The notes: generated by a model not told the origin, from the sequence alone. 64,000 nt of DNA from Heliocidaris erythrogramma (GCA_025617745.1 CM046868.1:25101608-25165607); one strand, 5' to 3'. Numbered from the stretch's first letter, positions 39,301 to 54,300 are shown. Numbers and translations are program-made.

Positions 39301-42300
39301 TTTTTCATGTCGCATTGGGGTAAGATTGTTGGGATGATGTTAAGGATGAGGTCTGGAAGTGAAGGAAGTTTGTATCTCTCAAAGATGGCTTACAACACCC
39401 TGACAGTACACGTTGGTATTGATGGTTTGAGGCAGACTGCACTGGACAAAAGCCTGTGCTTTCATCCTGTAAGATGGAAGAGATTGTATCTATACAAGGC
39501 ATAGATGTAGAAGATTGATTTAGTATGAAATTGATGGAAGTCCACCTCCAGTGGGGTCGACCTTGGTCGGCTGAGGAGCAGTTTAAGTAGCTGATCCTGC
39601 ATCTTGTCTATGGCCTTCTTTCCTAGCCAGGATTGGCTTCGTGAGTGTAAAAAAAAAAAAAAAATTGGCTATATGCCTTTTACATCACGAAGCCAGGCGT
39701 TCATCCCCAGCAATCAAATTGCGCACGGTTTAGCAGGACATGAAAATGCCCTGAAATCACACTTTTCTGATAACTCCCGCGACCGACAGGGCATTCCCCA
39801 CAGCGTTTCCTCCTAGGGAAACGTTTGCAATTAGAATTTCTTTTTGATTGACCCTATTTTTACCAAAAATGCAAAAAAAGATCATAAGAAATTTCAGAGA
39901 ACTCACCAGTGTTTGTGCCTCCTCTTGTCATGCAGATATAAAATGGCGGCACTGTCGACGATACAACCATAATCAAAACTATACGATGTGGTACAGTGGT
40001 GAAGATGTCTGACAAAATTTCCATTAATGCTAAATTTTGAAGTCATCGTAGATAGCGCTAAGCCAGTTGAGACTCAAAGAGATTCGATCATACCAGTATG
40101 CCCTCCGAAATTTAGCATTAATGGAAATTTTGTCAGACATTTCCACCACTGTACCATATCGTATAGTTTCGATTATGGTTGTATCGTCGACAGTGCCGCC
40201 ATTTTATATCTGCATGACAAGAGGAGGCATGGATACACAAACACTGGTGAGTTCTCTGAAATTTCTTATGATCTTTTTTTGCATTTTTGGTAAAAATGGG
40301 GTCAATCAAAAAGAAATTCTAATTGCAAACGTTTCCCTAGGAGGAAGCATAATGTTGTGATATCTGAACTTTTACAATTATGGACAAGTTGAATTGTAGA
40401 ATCTAACATTAGAGTTAAGGGCATCGTTTCATCAAACTGTCATAAGTGCAAGTTTGCCGACATCCCATTGAATGAATGTTGATTTTAATACAAGTGTTTC
40501 AATGGGATGTCGGCAAACTTGTACTTACAAAATGTATGACGGTTTGATGAAACACTGCCCAGTCAGGCATGTTTAGGATCAAGCAACAACCTAAGTATTT
40601 GAGCATACCAGAAATCCTCTCACCAGCTTTGTTTTATCTTCTATCTCCACCAGGAGCTTGTGCAGCTAGAGCTGCTGTGCAAGCAGCTGTACGAGAGTCC
40701 AAACACCGAGCAGCGTACGCAGGCAGAGAAGGCTTTGGTCAGCTTCACCAACTCTCCAGATCTCAACAAATGCCAGCTTCTGCTTGAAAGAGGAAATGTA
40801 AGTACAGCTGTTTGAGTAAGACCATTTTACACAATATCGTCTGTTTGGAGCCAGAAGGGCGTTAACTCCTATCTTTTGTACAGGGTTAACGCCCTTCTGG
40901 CTCCAAACAGACGATATAGTAATGCTTCATGCAAAAACCCAAACGGTTTGCATTACTCAGCTTGGAACCTGTACATGAGTGGTACATGTATTTTGAGAAT
41001 TCACTCAAAGGTCAGTCAAACCCTTCAAACAGGTTGAATAGACCAGGGGAGCGTTTCATAAAGTGTTTGGTCAGTGATTTTTACCGATAACTGTTATAAG
41101 CTACTGAAATCCTTGCATCTGATTGGCTGAGAGCAAATTTGTCGGTAAAAATCACTGACAAAACGCTTGATGAAACGCTCCCCTGTTTACTCATTTTATG
41201 CATACTTCATGAACAAAATTTCTCTTGAGAACTCGAAAGCTTGCTAGAGGCTTGCCTGACATAACAACTGATGCATGGAAAATGAATTCCGTCCATAGAG
41301 ATGCCATTATGCATAGCAGGTGCACTAAATAGTTGGTAACTAAGGATTCTGGAGAGAAACATGCAAAAATTGCAATGTATTGTCTATTGAGTGAATAACG
41401 CAAATCAGACAAACAGATGGTTGAATGAAATTGGAAAAACAGAAATAATGCTATGAATTTTTAAAAGTTGTAATCACAGCACTTGTGGGACTTTCATATT
41501 TGCAAATCGGTCATTTGGGTGTGACATATTAAATGGGAATTAACCTCAAAATATAATGTATTTTCCATCATATGGGGATTTTTGCAATGAAGAGAACCGA
41601 TTTAGCTCTAGGCTTAAAAATATCTTCTTGACCGGAACGGTTTCCAATGGTTCATGTACAACTCTGTTATCATCAAGAAAATGGCAGCCCCCATGTAAAG
41701 TGTTAGCAGATGATACCTTGTTCCAGAATGTCTTGATTTAAACCCTTTTCTGATATTTTATTTCGAAAGTGATACAGGCCAATGATTAAGAATATATTAC
41801 ACCTTTGAACATAGTACAATTTATATTCTGGGGTTAATTCTCCTTTAAGGGACTTCTCTTCTACTTATCTTTAATTGCAAACTAGAAGTTTTGACCTATG
41901 TGAGCTTTAGAATACAGATTTGCTACCAGTTATTGAGATGCAATTGAGTGCTTTAAGTGAGCTCTCAAAATACTGCCCCAGTACACACAAGTGGAAGTAC
42001 ATGTAGACCCCATCCCTTTTCATTGGAAGAGTGTAGCAGAAGATGCTGGTAGCAGTAAAAGCAATATGTCAGTACAGCAAATTTAAAGAAGTATTAAATA
42101 TCTTTTTAATTTATAATTCAGTAATAGGAAACCATTTGACTGAAGTGCTTAGAAGTCTGAACTGTCTAATGGCCAGTGCTGGGGAGTGGGTACTTGTATG
42201 TGAGATCATTTTGAGTGTAATCATAGTTCTTGGGAGCACATATGCCAGCATAAATGATAGGATTGCTCATTCATCATTGGAAATAGTGCTGTATCAAAAA

Positions 42301-45300
42301 GAATAAACACCTGTTCATTTGTGGATTATTTAAAATAAAATATTTTGATTGTCAGGTAAACATGTTGTATATTTGATTCCTCAAGAGAAAGTATGTCTTC
42401 ATGATAATAATGATAATAATTTATAAAGCACATATCTCCATATTCAGAGATGCTTAAGGCACCTGCAAAATAATTCCAGTTAAATGCCATTACGGAGGAA
42501 ATCAACATACAATATATTCAGTAAATCGAATAAAAAGTTTAAAAAGGCAGTAAGCATTTGGTGAGACTTAGTCTGGTTCTGAAGGTTTTAAGATTATTGG
42601 CTGTTTAAAGAGGGGGATAAAAGTGAACTTATTCTGCAATGAAGGAGCTGCTGATGCAGATATGCTCTATCCCCCAGGTTTTTTTTTAGTTTGGATTTCC
42701 TCAAGCCTAATATTAACATACTCAAGAGACATATTAGAAGGGTACATGGATAGCTAACAGGGAAGACTTACATTTAGAAGTGGGATGGTGTCTGACTTGA
42801 TAGGTGATAAAAGATATATGACATATGTAACAAAAGAAGAAGGCCCATGGGAAAAAACCACTGACCTCTACCACCTGGACGTTTCATTGGCTCAGAGAAG
42901 TGAAGTCGTGGTCCGCCATGTTGCACTTCTGAAAAATCAACGCGCGAGAAAGGTGGAATACAGATTTGTCAACAATCATGCGGACGCCCATGGTCAAAAC
43001 GTGCAGACAAGTACAGATGTTCAGTGCGTAACGTGTAATAAACCACATCGCTCTCGGAAGAGTAACATGGCCGCGCCCACTTCAAGTGCTCGCACGCGCG
43101 GGAATGGGCGATGATCCGTCCAGGTGGTAGAGGTCAGTGGAAAAAACACCCAAGAAAGAGAGAATATTACTTGATGTTCATACATATGTAAACCAGAACG
43201 ATTTGTGGAATGGGGTGTTACAAGGGATGAAGTATATTCAGGAGCTAAGTTATCAAGTGTGTGGGGACTGGGAGAGAGATTTCAGGATAGGAGTGATATG
43301 AGATCAGATGACCTTCTTTAGTTTGCAAGCAGCTGCATGAATAACAATAGCATGTACTACATGTAACTGTTTGTGGATTGGATTGAAAGATACTGTCTAC
43401 CAGTAATTGCAGGAATAGTACTGTAGTTTGAAAAATAGAGTTCAACTCTTCAAGTGACATCAAAGAATTGAATATACAGTGTAAGCCAAGATTCCTTGCC
43501 TCATCTACCAATGCATATACAGTATCTTTTCATTCATCATTAACTTTTGAATGACTCTCAGTCATCTACTTCCTATTACATGATTTTGATGTCTTTGTGG
43601 ACTGATCTGCAGGTAAAATATAGTTACAAGTCATCTGCATGCATGTGGTAATTCATATTGTGCTTCTGAATCATAATCTGAATAGGCATTAAGTAAACAT
43701 TAACAACTACAGATCCCTGGGGGACTCACATTTGCTGCGTTTCTCTCCAGTACACATAAAGGCACTTTCCTCATTATAATGTAGGTGTTTAGATTTACTG
43801 TACAATAGCAAAAGATGCATTGTATTACCATGGTTGATTGCCTGTGAGTTTAGGAACCTATTGTGTAGAAGCTTGTCTTTGTGCGCTATTTTAGGCTACA
43901 TTCGCATATCAGATTAATTTCATTTGTGGCAGTTTGTGAGTGGGGGTTACGTTATTCTAACGACCACTTGTGCTTGACAAGTTTGGAATCAGTTTCTAAA
44001 GAGTATTTATTGTCCTTGAATGTTAAACAGTTACTACTAGAGTTTAGCAGGAGTACTGATACTTCATACATGTAGATATCTTTTTCTGTGGTTGGAAGAA
44101 AAATGGTTCTGTAAACGTGCATATTCAGATTCATTTTTTTTTTTTTTTTTTAATTTGCTTGTGTAGTGTGATTGAAAAAAAAAGTAGTAAAGCTTCAATA
44201 AAAGGAAAATGGCCTTAATGCATTGATGGCATTGATTGATCAAATTTTACCAGATTATTTTTGCAATAGACAAGGATTGACACTAACTGAAAATTTGACT
44301 TATTTTCACTTTTGGTAGACCACACTCAATTTTGGTGGTCCACATTAAATAATAAAATAAGATTTTTTTTTCAAATGTTTAGAATTATTGTTTGTGGTAT
44401 TGCTTTCAATTTCATAAATGCGCTTGACCTTTCATTTTCACTTTCACATACGGTAAAAGCTGTCATTTTCGTGAATTTTGCGAGTTTATGTTGGGACGTG
44501 AATTTAACAGCTCACGAAAATATTGCCACTTGATTATGGCTGCATTAATTTGCGCCTTGAAAAAGTGAAGCCTGAGAACTGAACTTAAAGATCACATTAC
44601 AAGAAAATCACAAATATGGCAATTAATGCATCACTAGAAACTGGGAAGCTTACAGATGGCAATCGTATAAGTTTTATGTCAACTGCGTATCTGATGATTA
44701 TAAAAACAACATAAATAAAAGCTCTTCTACTGTAAGCATCTGGAATATCCGAGGACTCGCCAGAAATATAGCGATGTTTTGATGTCGTCACACTAGGGAT
44801 CGATCCTGCTTAAAGACCTCAGCCTGACCGAATTTTGAAATATACCCTTTATTCATCCACGGGGAGCTATATATTTTCTGAACAAATTGAAACCAACTTC
44901 ATGAGATTCCGTTTCCTGTGGAATGAGTAACAGCTTCCCGAATGTTGAGCCCCGGTGGTTTTTCTGACGAGGGCCCCGTCTCTGAGGAACGCTACTTTGC
45001 GGGGGGTGAAAATTTGATGACGACATATCGTGTAGACGCACTCGGAGCGGTATACATGACATGTCGTCACACGTCTAGCGACCCCCTGCAGTTTCCTCTG
45101 TTGTTACGCAATAGGGAGGGGGCGGACAAAAAAAATTATCTTTTTTATTTTTTATGGATAAACGGAGACGAAAATTTATGAATAGCCAGGGTAATTATAT
45201 TCTTTGTTTACTAAGCTTTACGTCAATATATGGTTGTTTTGGGTCAGGCTGAGGTCTTTAAGCAGACGACGTCCTATAATGAATGAATGTAATTGCAATG

Positions 45301-48300
45301 CAATTATTTATCAAATTATAAAGAGTTTGGTATATTTAAACATGACCTTATTTCACACCATTCTAAAAGGGAAAGTGAAACTGATTCTGATAACTAAAAC
45401 CGTTTGATTGTAAATACACAGGAGAAGGGTCAATGATCAATGAAATAAACCCCATTTTCAAATTGAAAAGCCCTCCGAATAATAGCACGGATGGTATTCG
45501 TTCCCTCTTGAAACGCCGAACATGCCCCGGTGCAAGCAGCTGAAAATACAATGGCGTCTTATTTTGTTTACAAGTGACTGATTCCTTTATTTTTTTATTT
45601 TTTTGCATTTTTCATCAAAATAATACCATACACGAAGTTAAGAGTGAGGCAACAGACTAACAGTGAAGAGGAGATGATAAAACAGGCACTGAAAAATGTG
45701 TAAGATGTTATGGGACATTGTCTGCTTAGACAGGACTGGCCCCTGGTGTGTCATCACACATCTCAGCAGCGTTCGAGGAGCTCTTCAGCTGCTATATCGG
45801 GGGCTGTATTTTACCGTTTTATAATTGATAATAATCATTACTTCAAATGTTTCCAAGCGTTGAATTTGGATAACCTTGTTTAATGTATGCCATCTATGCA
45901 ATAAAAAGTATTAAGCCAATATTTACTTTGATGGAATTTTCTTGTAATGTGATCTTTAAGATCGATATGATTGAAGCTTAAGCTGCTAGCACCTAATATG
46001 TACATAAATTCTACTACGTAAAAGTTGGTTAGACACTTCAAATGTTGGCTTGAATTTTTGTGACCTATACGTGTTTGAGAAGGAAGGATATTCAGAGAAA
46101 TTCAATATTTTTACCCCAAAACCATCTTTTTGAAACAGGAATCTAACAAAAAATCAAGTTAAATAAAATAGTAAAACAAATGTCTTTTACTAGAGATCGA
46201 ATTGTGGCATAAGGTTTCAGCTTTGAGCTACAATGAAAGTGAAATTTAAGCCAATTTTTTTCAGTGTCTAACCAACTTTTACATGGCAGAGTTTATGTTC
46301 AAATTAATGAAAGACTTTTTAAACCATGCACCTAACTCGCTGTTTATCAACACGCGAACGTTTCCATTTGTGAAAATGTGCATCACAGTTGAACATCGCG
46401 TTTGAGCTCTTTCCTTGCTTTGGGGGGATCAGCAATTCAAAATTTTTCTTGCTTTTTTCATATTTGGTGGTTCAACACATCATTTTGGTGGACTTTGACC
46501 TCCGGACTACCGCTAGTGTCGAGCCCTGGAATAGATGTATTAAACTAAAGTCATAATGACAGGAACTACATGAATGTCAAATTTATTTTAAAAATGAAAG
46601 GGGAGTTTGCATGTACGTAAAATTGGTGTCACATTCTACAACCAATTAGAAAAACCTCAAAAATTATAAATTTCTTCTTTCTCTTGCTTCTCTCATCCAG
46701 TCTGCATATGCCCAGTTACTTGCTTCATCATCACTCATCAAGTTAGTCTCAAAGACCACCACAGTCATTCCCCTTGAACAAAGGATAGACATCAGTAAGT
46801 ATATCTGTGTTCCTTGAAACATGAGAATAGAAGAAATGTTGTGGAAGATGATACTCAGCAGCAGAACCCACCTTTCAGGTTTTGAGCCCAGCACTAACCA
46901 GCAGATATGGCACTAGAGCCCACCACACAGGAGTCCAAAATTCATAGTTTTTAAGTTGAATTTATCACAAAATTGTAATTGTGTTCACACACAAAACAAA
47001 GTATGTAAATTTTCAACATTTGCCACCAAAATTGTGCTACCTACAGGCCTGATAATATATAGTTTATTTTGTACAGGGCAGGTATTTATTTATTGGAGAA
47101 GCCCAGAATATTTGGGCAAACTGTTTTTGTGTTTTTAATTTATGCAATCCTGATAATAATTCTGATGAAAACATATTTTCACTTGTTACACTTACTAAAC
47201 CTGCCTTCACTTTGTCTTTCTTTTGCAGAAAATTATGTGTTGAACTATCTTGCCAACAGACCGAAACTGCCCAACTTTGTATCCCAGGCGCTCATACAGG
47301 TAAATACTAAAAATGCTGTTGTTATTGTGAGAATGAAGAAAAACAGAAACTCTGTTGTGAATTAGTTATTTCTTTTTGAATGTTGTCTATATGGAATTGT
47401 AAGGAATTGGATAATCTGTGTATGCTTATCCTTTGACTTATAAAGATGTGTCATAGGAATGTAGTTTTTGTACACCCCCCTCTCATATTTTGCAAAGGGT
47501 CATATGAATAAGACATTTGGGTAGAGATGTATTTGCCAAATCAGTCACCTCCTTAGAGGAGAGGATTCACAACAGAAAAAATACTTATCTCATTAATAGT
47601 GTATGATGTGATGTGAGGTGAACCCAATCTGGCAAGTAAACTAAGATATCCACTGTGAGGTTGAATTATCTTGTTCAGGACATAGAGATCCCAGTCAGTT
47701 TGTACCCCCCTCTAACTTTAACCTCATACTGTTTCCCACCCTGCAGTTATTGGTGCGGATCACAAAGCTAGGTTGGTTTGACAGCAGGAAAGATGACTAT
47801 GTCTTCAGGAATGTCATGTCGGACGTCTCAAAGTTTCTCCAGGTAGGCAAACAATATTGATGTTATACTCTGCAACCGGAAACTTGGGTGAAATGAAACT
47901 TTTTTAATCTGGACCACTCAGGGAATTTTTTAAAAATCTGCATAGTTTCTGGTTTTACACTACACAAGCCATGACCCCACATCAACAGGGGCCTAGGGCA
48001 TATGGTTCTCAAAATCAACATTAACCACCAGATTGTAATAGTGATTACAATAAATTCAAGAGATAATGCTTACCTTTATGTTCTTTATTTCTTCAGAATG
48101 ACCCCCTAATATCCACAGAGAAATAAGCAACTTACACCAGACAGGAGTTAACAATATTGTGGGGTGGTTATTTTCTTTCATATTAGGGTTCCATGGAACA
48201 TTTTGTCATTGGAGTACAACTCATGTCACAGCTTGTCAGTGAAATCAATCAGGTAAGTAAAGGGACAGTCCCTTTAAGTAATCGCATAATATCGAGACAC

Positions 48301-51300
48301 ATAGTAGACTCATTTTATTTCCCAATTTCCTGATGGAAGTCCACAGTAGTGTTTTGAGAACAATCAAAAAGTGCCTTCCATATTTGGTCAAAGCCATTTA
48401 ACAAGGATACCAGTTTTCAGGCTATTTCCGGATTTCAGACTTTGGGGACTTTATATTGTACAGTATGTATTAGGATCAAAACATGTCTCGCCTATTTTCA
48501 GGCTCATTGTGTAAAGCAACTGGTATCCCTGCCCCTATATTGTGTTTTTTATGAAAAATGGAATCAAATTCTGAAAATATTTGACCCTGGCGTTTCGTTG
48601 CTTTAATTTATTTCATTTTCAGATCCTTTCCTTAGACATGCACTCCACTGTCCACTACATTGTCCATGTTTAAAATTATTGCCGTCTTCTCTTCTCTACA
48701 GCCTGACAACATCCGTCCCCTGACCAAGCATAGAAAGATAGCCTCGTCCTTCAGAGATACCATGCTGTTTGAGATCTTCAACATGGCCTGCAATCTACTC
48801 AAACAAGCTTCGAAAGGCGGTATCAATATGCAAGATGACAGCAAGGTACGAAGGATAGTCCTAGAATATCGAATGGCATTGAGGGGTGATCAGAGATTTG
48901 CTCCAGGTTTTGATTTGTCAAAGATATAGGAATAGATGTGATGTGATTGGGATTTAGATTTAGTTCATGGTGAGGATAAGGGACAGCGCTAGGATTAGGG
49001 ATAGGTATAGTGTTGGGCTGGATGTTGGGAATCGGACTATTGTTAGAAACCGGCTGCATAGCAATTGTCTCGTGAGCATTTATTGTAGAATCCATTGCGG
49101 GGAAACAAGGGTATGTCGTTCAAGTCGGCGTAACATGAGTGAAGAAAGAGGCACTCAATATTATTGTTTGTACAGCTCCTGTTGTTAATTCCTAGACTTT
49201 TTCACAATCATTCTGTTACTTTGTGTAAACTTACAACCACTTATGCGTGATATTTTCATTGACAGCAAGCTGTGATCAACCAGCTCCTGCAGCTAGCCAG
49301 GAACTGCCTGACCTTTGACTTCATAGGAACCCTGACCGATGAATCCTCAGATGACCTTGGTACTGTCCAGATACCCACAGGATGGAGGTCAGGTAAGCAG
49401 AGTGCAAAGATCGATTAAAAAAGCATATCCAAGTTCTTGTGAATGATTGGCTGTTTTTTTGTTTTCCCCTGACTAATTTTTCAGCTTATTACATTTCATA
49501 CCTTCCCTTTTAAATGATGTACAGTAGTCATGCGAGCACATACAGGTGCAAGGCTATCATCAGTTTATGTAGGCCTCATCTGGAAACTCTGGAGAATGTT
49601 ATAGTGGACTACAATATGCGTTTTTCAACTGCCAAGCCAAGTGCAAACTGCAGTTACACACATGCATAGTAAACCTGCTTGTGAGCTAATTAGGGCACTT
49701 CTTTTGAGTTATATGGCTATTTATATGCCATGCTAGCATATAAAGTTCAGTGATTTCGTAACTGGGAGGATCTGGGTTCAAAACCAAGTGGATGCGCTAG
49801 TGCCCTTTGGTAAGACATTAATCCTCATTACCAAGTCCCTCGGAGAGGACTGGAAGCTGTCGATCACGCAGTTGTTTACTTACAAGCTTACACATGCTTT
49901 CTTAACACTTTTAATTCACATGAATTGAAATATTCCCTGCTTGTATAAAATGACCAAATTCTTACAAACGGATGTGGTTGCATATTGCCATTGCCAATTT
50001 GATGCAATTTATTTTGTTTTCCCTCCCCCTACCTAGCTTTTCTGGACTTCAGCACTGTACATCTCTTCTTTGATCTCTACAAAGCACTACCAGCAACTTT
50101 AGCACCTATAGTAAGTTCAAGAGAGTTAATGCTTTCATGACTTTCTAAGCTATTAATTCTGACCAAGTATGTTGCACTAGTATGTTATTGTGATTAACAA
50201 AACATGTGCCACAATTAAAGTTTTATGTAAAAACTGGACATTTTCTTAAACTGATATGTTTCAACAATTGTATGCCCGGAAGATGTCATGGTTGAGTTTA
50301 TATGGGTATGATATAAAAATGACACTCATAGATCAATATCAAATGTTGGAGTTTCTGATATTGGATACATTCAGAAAGATAACTGTAACTGTGGTTAGCC
50401 TTTTCCCTCATAGAATTTTTTTCTTCTCATATTTCAGTTAATGGATGTATTTGGGCATGTCCAAGCTATTTTGTCTCATACGTATACCAACCACATATAA
50501 GGTAGTTAGTGTTGCTGATGATTGCATTATAAAGAGAATATCCCTACTAGAGCTGGGATCTCTATGAAATATGAAGTAAACTTATTCATTTGATGACAAT
50601 ATAAGTATTCATAACTCCATAATACTTGGTAACGGATAGGACATCAAATGACCAAATACCTTGAACTTGCCCATTTACTGTTTTTGAGTGCTGACCACAC
50701 GTTGGCCATCATATGTCTTTAATGACTTCCACATTTTGTTATGTTAAATATATAGGCCCTCTCCTGCCTAGTTCAGATAGCATCAGTACGGCGGTCTTTA
50801 TTCAACAATTCAGAACGAGCCAAGTTTTTATCACAGCTGGTCAGCGGGGTCAGGGGCATCTTGGAGAATCCACAAGTAAGTCAAAGATCATATTCATCAG
50901 GGATTCATGATATGATTATTTATTTTACCTGACTGCTTAGAAAGCAAGTACATGCTTCTAGATGAGCAGCCAATTAAGATGGACTTGGTAATAGAGGATT
51001 AATATCAATTTTATTTTATTACTTTTGTTTCATCTCATTTCCAAGAATACAATATAACAGGAACAGAGAATACAAAATATGAAGCACAATAGCAGAAGAA
51101 GAGGAAAAGAAAAAAATGCACCAGCTAATGCTTAAGGATTACCAAAAGAAAATATATCGAATATATATCTCCATATATCTCAAATGAATATTTAGTCTTT
51201 ATATTGTTTTATTCTCAAAATGTAATTTGGTACAAAATCTGTTCTACCGGTATAGATTGAAATTAAACCAAAAGGTTATGATACTTTTATGAAAGGGGAA

Positions 51301-54300
51301 AGTTCGGAACAGATCCGGCATTTCAGGGAAAGTGGTCCAATGAGGAATAATATGTTAAACCCCTTCTTAATTAATGAATGATTCATCACCTTCTTATCTG
51401 CTACAGGGTCTTTCAGAAGCAGCAAACTACCATGAGTTCTGCAGACTACTTGCAAGATTAAAGTCCAACTATCAGTTGGGTGAACTGGTCAAAGTAGAAG
51501 ACTACACAGAAGTCATAGCTTTGATTGCAAAGTTCACAGTCTCAAGTTTACAAGTAAGTGATTCTGCAACCATAGTCCAAAGAGCTAGCAATTGTCTACA
51601 GACAAAGCCATGTCTAAGAATTTATCCAGTCCTGTTGAATTTATTATCGCACTTGAAAGCATTGATCTCTAAAAGAAGGTGGAGCTTTGAAATGATTTAT
51701 GAGTTATGACATGATATTTTCTTACATTTTATAAGGTTTTCTTAATAAGGCTAGCTGATGATTTTGACAGACAATCTTATATCCTTGAAATTTGAACAGC
51801 ATATTGAGATCATCATCATTATATCGTCACTGAGGAAAACCAATTATAGCTTCTTGACAACTATTCATTTGATGTACTTCAAGCAGCAATTTTTCCCTGA
51901 AGTGGCTACTAAACATTTTAAAAATCTGTTTCTATTGGAACTTCTAGGCACCCGTATGGCAATTTGCACCTAACAGTATTCACTACCTCCTGACCTTGTG
52001 GCAACGAATGGTTGCATCAGTACCCTACGTCAAAGCCACAGAACCCCATCTCCTGGAAGTCTACACACCGGAGGTCTCCAAGGCCTACATCACGTCCAGA
52101 TTAGACTCTGTTACCATGGTAATACGAGATGGGCTGGAGGACCCTCTGGATGATACTGGTATGGTGCAGCAGCAGCTGGAGCAGGTGAATAGTAGAACCC
52201 ATTTCATGAACACTTGTGGGGGAGAGATAAATGGGTTAAGCACTTGTCTAAATACCATGGGAAAGTATGCTGAAGCCCTCATATTTTTGCCTGGGTTGGG
52301 AAAGCAGATCAAATTTGCTGTAGAATTTATCCAAATCAATACATTAGTTTGTCTTTCAAAACTGTTACCATAGAACAAGTCTCTGTATTAGATATCACAT
52401 AGCTGTGTAAAATGTAGAGGTTCATTTTGTATGGGAACTGTTTATGGCAATAATCAAAACATATATTTAGGGGCAATCATCTTTTTAGAATTTCATAGTG
52501 CTGCTGTGAAATAGTTAACAGTTGAATCTTTCTGTGGGCTTTGATCAAGTGAACTTTAGGGTTGGACCATTTAATAATTGTGTCTTTCTATTCCATTTGA
52601 TCTGAACAGTTGTCCACGATTGGTCGATGTGAATACGAGAAGACCTGCGCACTACTCATTCAGCTCTTTGACCAGTCAGCGCAAGAATACCAGAAGACCA
52701 TACCCTCTAGTCCAGACATGGCTATACAAGAAGGTAAGTTGATCCATCATCTTGATAGAGCTTTCTTCTCTATTATGTAGACTCTGTTTAGCGAATTTAG
52801 TGCATATGTGTTATAGGAAATCTGGGTTTTGTTGAATTTTTATGTGCTTATTGCAGAGAAGGATTTCTTTCCCTCTTTTTATGCATTTATCACAAAGCTT
52901 ATGTGATTTTATCACTTCTATCTTTTGGAGGCAGAAATTGTTTGATCTATTTCATTTAAACATCAAACTTAATTCCTAAGAATAACTATATATTAGTATT
53001 CTTGTAAGCCAAATGTAAGCCTCAACCTTAAATTGTAACTTTATAGTGATTTAAATTGGCATTTCCTAAGTTCATTCTTGAATACAACATTTAACTTAGT
53101 AAATGAAGAAGCTTGATGGGAGGAATTTTAATTTGTAAACAAATTTGTTTAAGCTTCTTCATTTACTAACCATTGTCTACGGCGGACCGTTGAATATTAA
53201 TGAGTCAGAAAGAAGAGGATCTTGGGTATTTGATTCCAGTTCATCGTGACTTGGCCGTGAACCAGAATAGCCTGGTGGTTAAGTCGCTGCCCGGCAAGCA
53301 GTAGATGACAGGTTCGAATCCCGCTGGTTCCAATTTTTTCTGACTTGTGTTTTTCATTACAGATCGAGCATACGATCTTTAACACTGGGAGTAAAATGCC
53401 TAAAAATTTGTTTACAACATTTAACTTGTGGAACATACTACGGCATGGGAATAGTCCTTGTTTGTGAAAAAAATCAGAAAAATATGTCTGTTGCTTCCTA
53501 ATATTAAATTGGCATTTCCTAAGTTCATTCTTGAATACAACATTTAACTTGTGGAATATACTACGGCATGGGAATAAGCCAGTTCGGGGTTAGCACATGG
53601 TACAAATGACCCCAAATATCCACAGATATTTTAGACATGGAGGGTCCCTTTATGTGCACTTCAGAAAAATAACTCTGGGAGTGATAGAGGTGCCTCATGA
53701 ATAGCTTTTGTTTCCCCCTTTAAAAAGAATACTTCCACCTGGATATCATGGAATGCACCATTAGTGCATAATTGAATAATGATTACATGACATTCATGAG
53801 CACATATCGAATATTAGTGTCAGTGGGTTTTAGAATTTGGTACAGATGACCTTTATCTGCTCATGCTCAGATTGCATCTCCGAAGTGGCTTATAGTCCTT
53901 GTTTGCGAAAAAATCAGAAAAATATGTCTGTTGCTTCCTAATATTTACATCAATTTAGTGGTGCTTTTTTTTTGTTAATGGAAGGTAAATATTTGTTTAT
54001 AAATCAATCAAATGATATGATGGCTGAGGAGATTATAATTACTTGAGTAAATTGCATATTCTATTGTGTGTCAAGTTGAATTGCATGTCTTGCTATGTTG
54101 TAATATTGTGGCTTGTCCGTGTTTAGTGTCTTGGTGTATAATTTAAGTGATTTCTGCTTTGAAGAGATTTAATCCAGCTTGTGGAAGGCGGGATCTTTAA
54201 GCATAATTCATGAAGAGAAAAAAAAAGCACAAACACAAATGCTTTAAAATCTATGTTTGTAATACAGTTTTCTTTACCAGTAATTTTCTTCATCATTTGT

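Larger units (their letters stand above)
40798..46700 (+). other. XPO7: XPO7 intron 2
   Basis: 5.9 kb containing the hairpin element, two MITEs, the TIR element at 44804 and AT-rich DNA. No further XPO7 exon is needed, because exon 2 and exon 3 join in phase. Confidence 0.7.

Noticed and set aside
42785..43114. 109-codon frame
   Set aside because: Mostly inside the hAT-like MITE; no domain.
44275..46530. 2.2-kb DNA transposon with TTTGGTGG ends
   Set aside because: The two ends align only loosely and no target duplication is visible; kept as a note under the nested element.
51374..51709. 111-codon frame as a small gene
   Set aside because: It is XPO7 exon 11 read through into its intron.
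53262..53334. Functional tRNA gene
   Set aside because: Poor T stem and location inside an insertion with a target duplication mark it as SINE-derived.
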